Positions 56,501 to 64,000 of a DNA stretch of 64,000 bases are shown one piece after another. The stretch is taken from NCBI GenBank assembly GCA_035772735.1, contig JASDFA010000010.1, forward strand, positions 32,117,501 to 32,181,500, read 5' to 3'. Position numbers and translations under genes: made by a program. The first letter of the stretch is position 1. The number at the start of each line of letters is the position of its first letter. The DNA is from Datura wrightii. Lineage: Eukaryota > Streptophyta > Magnoliopsida > Solanales > Solanaceae. A model generated the notes under the pieces. The model was given only the letters and a program-made list of their open reading frames with translations. It had not been told where the DNA came from and searched no databases.

Positions 56501-57470
56501 CATAGATTTATGAGTAGCTTATCATATTTGAGTTCAAAAACGAGAGAATTAGCTCAAGAGCTGCACCAGTTAGCCAGTGTAGGGGTCCAATTAGTGGACT
56601 CAGATTATAGTGGGGTTGTAATCTACAATACTGCAGTGTAATCTCTAGTTGTGGAGGTTAAAGAGCGATAGTATGAAAATCCTAACCTGATATAGCTCAA
56701 AGGCAAGGCTCAACAAGAAAGGTTGTTATCCTTTGAGATTGCAAGAGACAGAGTCTTGAGATTCAAAGGCCGACTATGTGTCCCAAATATGGCAAGGCTT
56801 CGCCAGTAGATTATGGTAGAGGTACATTATTCCCGTTATTCCCTTTATTTGGGTTTGATAAACATGCACCATGATATAAAAGAGATCTATTGGTGGCATG
56901 GGATGAAGAAAGATATCACTAAGTTCAAAGCACAATGTCCTATTTGCCAGCACATGAAATACGAACATCAGAAGCCTGGTTGGCTAACTTAGGAGATAGA
57001 CGTGCCTATGTGTAAATGGGTAGCAGTCGATATGGAATTGATTACAGGCTTACCTCATACTAGGCATAAGTTTTTCTCTATTTGGGTCATTATTGATAGG
57101 CTAATGAAATCAGCCCATTTCTTACTAGTCCAGAAATACATTCTCAATTGAGGATTATGTCAAGTTATACATCAGAAAGATAGTCAGACTATATGGTGTT
57201 CCAATTTCTATCATCTCTGACAGAGAGGCACAGTTTACTGAAAATTTCTGGAAGTCATTCTCAAAGATATGTTACAAGCATGCATTCTAGACTTCAGAGG
57301 AAGCTGGGATGACCACGTGCCTCTTATTGAGTTTTCTTATAACAACAATTGCCATTCCAACATTAAAATAGGGCCTTACGAGGCTTTGTATGGGCAGAAA
57401 TATGGGTCTCTCATAAGATGGTTTAAGGTGGGTGAATCAAGACTAATTTGACCTGACCTAATATATCAGT
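56501..57470 (+). pseudogene. Element F integrase
   Basis: The zinc-binding region can be read as HYSRYSLYLGLINMHHDIKE then CPICQHMKYEHQKPGW, with the second His of HHCC altered (HPG to YLG). VDMELITGLPHTRHKFFSIW follows (catalytic Asp changed to Glu in VDME), then SAHFLLVQKYILN. Frame 57269-57451 has MLQACILDFRGSWDDHVPLI, FSYNNNCHSNIKIGPYEALY and GQKYGSLIRWFKVGESRLI. The DGQ(S/A)E segment is lost between 57250 and 57270. Confidence 0.82.
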
Positions 57471-57990
57471 TTGAAAAAAAGGTTAAGCTCATCAGGGAGC
57501 AACTATTAACAATCCAAAGTCATCAAAAGTCCTACTTTGATGTAATACGTAGAGACTTAGAGTTCTATGTCAATGACTGGGTATTTCTGAAAGTCTCGCC
57601 TATGAAGGGCGTTATGAGATATGTCAAGAAAGGAAATACTAGTCCAAGATTCAATGGGCCATACCAAATCCTCCGAAAGATAGCCCAAATGGCTTATGAG
57701 CTAGAGTTGCCTTTAGGGATAGAATCTATTCATCTTGTTTCCATGTATTAATGCTATGAAATTTCATAGGAAACCATTCTTAGGTTGTCCCAATTGAGGA
57801 TGTTTAGATCATAGAGGAGTTGTCCTATGAGGAAACTTCAATTCCATATTCAAGTTCGAAGATTAAGGACCAAGGATGTGGCTTTCGTTGAAGTCTTGAG
57901 GAGAAACTAGAATGTGGAAGAAGTAACCTGGGAAGCTGAGGATGACATGTGATCTAGGTACTCTCACTTTTTTCAGACCCTAAGATGATA
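57471..57990 (+). pseudogene. Element F integrase C-terminus and chromodomain-like end
   Basis: VNDWVFLKVSPMKGVMRYVK, then SPRFNGPYQILRKIAQMAYE (GPF/Y-type), then ELPLGIESIHLVSM and stops. Pieces of the chromodomain region (LSYEETSIPY, later TWEAEDDM-like) appear in shifted frames up to about 57955. Confidence 0.78.
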
Positions 57991-58035
57991 GCATACAAAC
58001 TTAGATCACCATATTTGAGGTGAGATACATATTCG

Positions 58036-58070
<35 letters not shown>

Positions 58071-58298
58071 AACTTGTTATTGTTATTTTGTTTTACTTAC
58101 ATTATTATTGTGAAGCTATGTTGTTTAGCTATTTGTGATGTCTTATGAGATGTCTAGGTTGGACTTTTTTATGATATAGGTTTCCAGATAGTTTATATTA
58201 TAGAGGAGACTCTATCGAAACTTGTCGGCTAGTCCTATAGATTTGAATTCTTAAATCTAAGTTACATTCAAGGATGAATGTTCCTAAGGAAGGAAGGA
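57991..58298 (+). other. Element F 3' untranslated region, AT tract and polypurine tract
   Basis: Non-coding. An (at)n run of about 30 bp at 58038-58067. The tract aaggaaggaagga (58286-58298) precedes the LTR, after the conserved context AAGGATGAATGTTCC. Confidence 0.78.
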
Positions 58299-60961
58299 TC
58301 TAACACCCCATAAAATTTAAGAGATCAACTTGCACTTTTAAAATATGGTCAAGAGTTCTTAATACCACAAGAAGGATGTGTTATAAGGTATTCAAATCAC
58401 TTAATGATTGTATGTTAAGATTTGAAGTTGAGAAAATTGTAAAACAAAAATTAGCAAAAGTTATTGCAAATTACATTTAAAAGTTTTGTAAAATTTGGGT
58501 CATATGTCTCGGAACATTTCTTTCAATATATAAAGAGTTATGAGTCGTATTACCTATTAAATTAAAGATCTATGAGTCTAATTTCCAATGGACAAAATAT
58601 TTCATTGATACAACTTTAGAATAGAGATATACTCGCAATTTTCTTGAGACTGGACAAGCAAGCATGTGGAGGTTGGCCCCTTGTCGGCCGGAAATATATA
58701 GATATATTATAGGAGATATATCTCATTCCTAATAGATCCTAAAATATCAGGTCGTCTTCCTCCTCTCTTCTATAGGGTTCCATGGTTCATTATAGATGAT
58801 TTGACCATCCAAACTCTCCTAAAATCAAGATAAAAATTAGAGTTGTCATGGAGAGTGACTGGCACGCATTTGTTTTGTCGATTTTGGCTTCAATTACAAG
58901 TTCTTTAAAGGGAAAGATTATTGAGGAGGATTTTTATGAATATTTTCTCTTGTACACTGTAAGGTAAGGGTTCCTAAGTCTCCCTTCATCGTTAATCTGA
59001 ATGGCATATGCTATATATTGAAATGACCACCAATGAAAATTCTTTCTATTTGTTGCATTGTGAACTATTTTAGGTGTCTATGAAGTTATATCACTTATGA
59101 ATATAGTTCTTTTGTAAATAATTGATGGATTGGTTAAGAATAGTTGAGCTAACTGATTGCTTACAAGGTATGCTAAGGCTAAACCTCTTTTGGCAAGAAT
59201 TCTTCATCATATAGTTGTTTGTAATATTCGTAGTTGTGTTAAGTATTGTTGGGTTGCTGCTTGAATTGTATATATATAGACGCATTTATTCTTTCCTTGT
59301 TGGAATTGACCTCGTTTAGTTCTTGTCTCATGTTAAAAGCAACATAAGTATCTTTTCATTTAAATTGTCTTTGCTTAATGGGCTATTGATAATTTGTTGC
59401 CATATTGAAGACTTAAGGGCCTTTTGGTTAGATGGTAAGAATTTCATGTTGTTGTTGGCAGCATAATGATCATTTTGGCATCAGAATCTTTTAATTGCAA
59501 CGCCAATAAACTATATAGCTCATCTACGAGCCTTTGGTGTATTTTTGTGCCTATAGAGCTAAATTATTAGTGTTTTAGTTCAACATTTGCATTAATCACA
59601 TAATTGCTATCTATATAGTTGTGGTGGAATTTTTAGGTGTCCCACCTTTTTTTTAGCAACTTTATAGTTTGACACAATGCGAAGAATATCATGAAGGTTG
59701 CTTGGGAAAGCTACCTTTCTTACAAATAGATTAGAAGATTGTTTGATTCCTTCATTGGCTATTTTGTCAGCGGTTAGTGTTGGGGCCTATGTCTTTAAGT
59801 TGTACATGTACATGTACCCATTTATAGGTTTCCTAAGAAGGCTGTTGACAAGCATACCTTGCCTATGGGGCTATGCTTTGCTTATAAGATCTATAAAATG
59901 TCTAGAAAGGCCATATGGAAGCCTGCAGAGCCATATTGAAGCCTACTCACTTATGTACTTTCTTTATGCGTAACTTGCATTACTAACCCTCAGTGGGGCC
60001 TTATATGCTTGGGTTGTAGCCACTGGAGCCCAGAAGGCTCAATATATAGATATATGAGCCTAATCTACTTAAGATATGGTTACAGTTTGCCTAACGGAAA
60101 TACAGTGTTACAAATAGGGATATATAGATTGAGGTGTACCTAAAAGGGCTTATGGGGGCTCAAGTGGGTTATTGTTTGTTATTTGTGCCCTCCAGGCTTA
60201 TAAGGGCCAGGTTAGGTTTTTATTTGATTACTACTTATTTCGCTTACGATATAGGTTAATAAGATCTTTTAGGTTATCGTCTTTCTCTTACAACCGTTTA
60301 TCTTTAGTTCTTACTAGTAGTTCAATTCTAGATTATTCTTATTGCCTTACATATTCAGTGCATTGTTATACTAATGCCTGAGTGAGGGCGCTGCTCTACT
60401 CCCTGCAGGTTCTAACAGACAGGTTCCGAGACCTCCTTAGTAGTGATTCAGACTCAGTAAAGTGGTGGGCTCCTTTCTTTCAGAATTGTCATACAATAGA
60501 GGTTTGCCTGTCTTTTGCTATATACTTTTTATTTAGGTCAAGACCCTTTCATAGCGAATGATTTACTCATAGAGGCTTGTAGACTATGAGATATATTGAT
60601 GTGTGTTGTTGGCTAGGTTAGACAAGTTGTTTTGCTAGTTAGTAGCCTTGATGGATTGTATGCCTATATATATATATATATATGCTTTTCTTCAGCTTTA
60701 TCTATTTTAGATAGCATAGTGGTCTTGTCGGCCCATATAGGATCGTATTATTGGTATAAAATACTGGGTTAGCTGAATACGTTTACAAGTGTTGTAATGC
60801 AGCCTTGTCAGCCAAGGGTTTTCTTTTAAGACAAGATTTACCTACTTTCTTTCTTGTTTGTGCTTCCAGTATGCACCAGAGGTGCAAAGATTTTTCTAAG
60901 TCAACTTAGAGTCAAATGTGGCATTAGGTGCTAGTTATGTCTCCCATGGAGGGGCTTGACA
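58299..60961 (+). repeat. Element F 3' LTR
   Basis: About 2663 bp, from tctaacacccc (TG changed to TC) to gcttgaca at 60961. It has a donor-like GTAAG|GTAAGGG at 58964 and the R/U5 motif cttgtcggccc (60725) shared with A-family LTRs. An (at)n run lies at 60665-60683. Frames at 59698-59973 and 60172-60381 show no domain. Confidence 0.82.
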
Positions 60962-61426
60962 GAAGTAAGGCTGAAAGCATGCGCGAGCGTGAGAGCTTCA
61001 GTGCACTGGTAAGGCAGCACATGCTGATCCTCCATGGAGTGCGACCCCTAAAGCTTTTTTAGTTCCTTTTTCGGAAAATTTTCAACCGTTCTCTAACTTT
61101 TCAAGGCCTATCATGAATATTCTCTCTTCTCCACTTCATCCCACACCAAGGTAAGTCGCTCCCATGTAATTCTAAGTGTTTTCAAGTATTTACGACATCC
61201 GGATATGGATTCTTAATGTAATTCTACACCGTAATCTTAAGATTTTCAAGAAAACCCATAACTAAATTTCAAGAATGGAATTTTTGGTGTTCTTTCCACT
61301 AGTTTGGATTTTCTTTGGATACTTTTGAGAGATTAAGGTATGTAAGGCTATCTCTATGTGTGAGAGAATCTTTGTACCTCCCTATAACACATTATTCATA
61401 CCTAATTTTCTCCTCCATGAGCTAAC
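60962..61426 (+). repeat. Fragment J, probable LTR piece flanking F
   Basis: No gene. The donor-like ACCAAG|GTAAGTCGC at 61150 and a second AG|GTATGTAAGG near 61337 resemble the LTR donor region, so it is probably a plus-strand LTR into which F was inserted; the target duplicate would be gaagt (60962-60966). The rest of that element is not visible. Confidence 0.45.
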
Positions 61427-62009
61427 TGTCACGACTCGAACTGGGACCTCGAATCGAGACATGGGACCTAAAACCATGAATGGCTCCAAGTCAACCCATA
61501 TCATGAACATAACAACTAAAGAGAATATACTAAAGCAGAAACTGATAACATAAACATGAATAAGTGAAAGTCTGAATAATATAACATATATAGAACGATA
61601 ACATCACATTACTACATCTCAAGAAGAACATGCTAATCTATGTCTGAAAAGCCTCTACTAACTGATGAGATGTTGGGACAAGCCCCAGCTATCTCCAAGT
61701 CTGAAACAAAATGACAACACCAAACTAAAATGATAGATTCCCTCGAACAATGAGCACTCACCCAAGGCAGGGCTGGATTTAGCTAATAAGGGAAATGAGC
61801 TATTAGTGAGACTGAACTGGATTCACCTCAACCTATATCATAAAACGATATAGCATAGAGTATACAGTGAGTACTTTGAATATACTGAGTATGAAAGGTA
61901 AGTAAAACATGCATAGAAAATGTTAACTAAAATCATGCATATTAATATAAATCATTAGATCATGAGAGTACGGATTTCATGCGGAAAACTGAATCTGAGA
62001 CATACTTAG
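61427..62009 (-). repeat. Fragment H, gypsy LTR piece (minus)
   Basis: It starts tgtcacgactcgaactgg (plus strand), an LTR end in minus orientation. Further in it resembles the U5/R side of B's LTR (gttgggacaagccccagct; aaaacgatatagcatag; actttgaatatactgag). It is cut at 62010 by LTR I. No primer site precedes it, so it is a 3' or solo LTR. Confidence 0.65.
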
Positions 62010-64000
62010 TGTCACACCCCGCCTTGGGGGGTATGACTGGCACCTAGTGCCCTACTAGGACCTGACCTGCTGGACTGCTAAGCCTGGGCACATCTGGTGC
62101 CTGGCTGGCTCTAACTCATATTTCTGGAAACAAAGGGCTATATAACGGCTGTAAATACAGCCCCCGACCCGTTGGCCTATAGCCTTCTGTACCTATACTA
62201 GCAGCTGACCAGAAACATACTAATTCAGAGGAACCTATGCGGGCCGACAAGGCCACCATGCTGTCTAGTTATCTGCAACTCAATCATAACGCATGAAAAG
62301 AACTACGTGACCGGCAAGGTCACCACTACTGGCAAACTATGGCCCCACACGGCCATCATAAAAGGAAGAAAGAGTAAAGGCAACTATACAACTGCACGGC
62401 CCCACACGACCGGCTCATCTGACCACAGGGAATATATACAGACTGCAAGCCTCTAGGAATGGTAATAGCACTGATCGGGACAGGGCCCCGACCTACCCGT
62501 ACTATATAACAAAAGAACTGAAATACACCTCTGGAATTCAGTCTCCGGATGACAGGAGCTGAATACTCGATCACTGACAGGAATCACGTAGTGTCACCTG
62601 CTCGTCTATAAGTACCTGCAGGCAAGTAATGCAGTGCCCCACCGGGCGTCAGTACCGCTGGTACTGAGTATGTAAAGCAATAATTGAAGCAAAATCTGAA
62701 TACAATAATATAACTGAAGAAACTGAAGTAGAGAGAATAGACTAACTGTCTGATAATGTAAATCATACCTTCTCTCAATCTTTACTGGGAAGGATAAGAG
62801 TCATACCTGGAAACGTATCGTGCTACTGCTGATCTACTTGTATCTAACATAACATGGCATAACATGAAATAACATAACATAGCACACACAAACCTTACCC
62901 GGCCCCCATAAGCCGGGAGGTACAACCAGCACAAAATCTATACCCCTACCCCGGTCATCCCATCTCCTACAATGGTTGTAAGCATCCTGCCGGTCCCCTG
63001 GGTATGCACTTGGGCTCGCTGAGCCCCTGACTATAACTGTACCTGAGTCCGAAGGACTCCTGAATCAACACCCCGGGCGTACCCGCTCGACGGGGGTGTA
63101 TAAGGGCCGACCAAGGCACAATATGGGGAAACTGGCATCCCATCTTCGTCCCCTTGCGGGACGGCATATCACTCCGTAGAGTGACGTATCCTCGTCCTCT
63201 GGCGGACGAGTCGATACAGCTATTAACCCTGGGCGGTCAGGGATGCTAGGTAATCCAACCCCAATCAATACAACGGTCTCAACTAGTCATGCTGTCTGTG
63301 TATCTCACAAGCTAAGGCTAACAGGGGTAAGGTATCATATAAATCACATGCTAAGCTAATAATAGTAATCTGTAGGTGTCTGATACATGCTGAGACAGGT
63401 AAGTATAGATATGAATATAGTCTCCTGTCAAACTATACTGGAGCAAAGGCTATACAAGAGGGTGTTTCTGCTGAAAGCTATGCTGTTTACTGAGTTTCTG
63501 TATTAACATGATTTCCTATTTCTAACATGCTTTCTAAACTTTATTTAGTTACTATTCTATGTCTGGAATGCTTTACAGATACTGTACTACTTCGCGAGGC
63601 TTCAGCTAAACACAACCATATCTTAACATGGCATATTACATCATATACTGAATATACTGGGCAATCTTAATCACTTACATCTGAATCTATATCATACGGA
63701 TAGGTATCGTACACGTTACAACCCAAAACTTCTCATATTGCACCAATCTTTAAAATAACACAATAATCGATTTCTGAACATTCTACTGGTCTGTAAATTA
63801 CTATACTGCTTCAATGCTACTCAACTTGCCGAGGAAACTTAACTTTACATACCTTATCCTTGAATTATTCGTCTGTCGGACGAGGCTCGGCCGGTACTTC
63901 AACTGTTTTCTCCCAACTGCATTCATAAACATATCAATTAACACTAAATACAACTTTATTTCAAAAGGCAACGTCACTTTCGATATAGTTTATAGCCTAA
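62010..64000 (-). repeat. LTR I, A-family LTR, runs off the window
   Basis: It starts tgtcacaccccgccttgggg and follows A's LTR (3121 onward) to the end of the window. Shared blocks include gcgggccgacaaggccacc (62238; 3353 in A) and the donor-like TAAG|GTATGTAAAG at 63848-63855 (minus). A primer site does not precede it, so it is a 3' or solo LTR. The target sequence on its left is cttag (62005-62009). The frames at 62356-63268 are LTR, not genes. Confidence 0.85.

Larger units (their letters stand above)
54643..60961 (+). mobile_element. Element F: Ty3/gypsy chromovirus, 3' part (PR to 3' LTR)
   Basis: Interrupted by E; the gag tail continues from 30300-30347 to 54643. Protease, RT, RH, INT and a decayed chromodomain follow, then a polypurine tract and the 3' LTR. 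The 5' LTR, primer site and most of gag are missing, evidently lost with the left side of D. Gag-protease similarity and the shared cttgtcggcc motif in the LTR make it a relative of A. Confidence 0.87.

Noticed and set aside
59698..60381. Hydrophobic open frames as membrane proteins
   Set aside because: They lie inside element F's LTR and reflect its base composition.
3121..64000. LTRs at 3121-5440 and 62010-64000 as the two ends of one element
   Set aside because: Both are on the minus strand, but A's primer site marks 3121-5440 as its 5' LTR, so its 3' LTR must lie left of the window. LTR I belongs to another copy.

Overview
The window is plant nuclear DNA made almost wholly of nested transposable elements; I see no intact host gene, tRNA or rRNA gene. 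Long (about 2.0-2.7 kb) LTRs, primer sites matching the 3' end of initiator Met-tRNA, the order gag-PR-RT-RH-INT and a chromodomain-like pol C-terminus identify Ty3/gypsy chromoviruses, probably of the Tekay/Del type. Family resemblances suggest a large-genome dicot, most likely a Solanaceae species; this is an inference from recognition, not a search.

Layout, left to right. Element A (1-5440, minus, left end outside the window) is the best preserved, with its 5' LTR at 3121-5440. An LTR remnant G (5441-7180, plus) lies between A and element B. Element B (7181-16713, minus) has LTRs at 7181-9649 and 14738-16713. Element C (16714-21150, plus) sits inside B's 5' LTR and stops abruptly at the start of its RT. 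There it is fused to element D (about 21160-30299, plus), whose 5' LTR has lost its first ~235 bp. D abuts a 48-bp piece of the gag tail of element F (30300-30347). Element E (30348-54642, plus) is inserted in F with a 5-bp target duplication cttat on both sides, and F resumes at 54643 and runs to the end of its 3' LTR at 60961. E's own 5' LTR is split by a ~14.5-kb CACTA (En/Spm) DNA transposon (30596-45074). After F come three more LTR pieces: J (60962-61426, plus), H (61427-62009, minus) and I (62010 to the window end, minus, same family as A).

The CACTA element carries a decayed TNP2-type transposase gene (35690-39044) and a second transposase gene of the Transposase_24 (Ptta/En/Spm) type (about 40022-41781). 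It also holds, in antisense, a captured multi-exon fragment that resembles the C-terminal half of a plant DEK chromatin protein (42310-43600). Its 5' intron holds LINE fragments and tandem repeats.

The most interesting cross-element pattern is a splice-donor-like AG|GTATGT about 0.6-0.8 kb into the LTRs of nearly all families. In A, B, C and D it is paired with a pyrimidine-rich CAG/TAG acceptor 3-7 nt before the gag ATG. The implied intron of 1.7-1.9 kb would remove the rest of the LTR and the primer site from a gag-pol mRNA. All coding regions show stops or frameshifts, so the elements in this window look non-autonomous.
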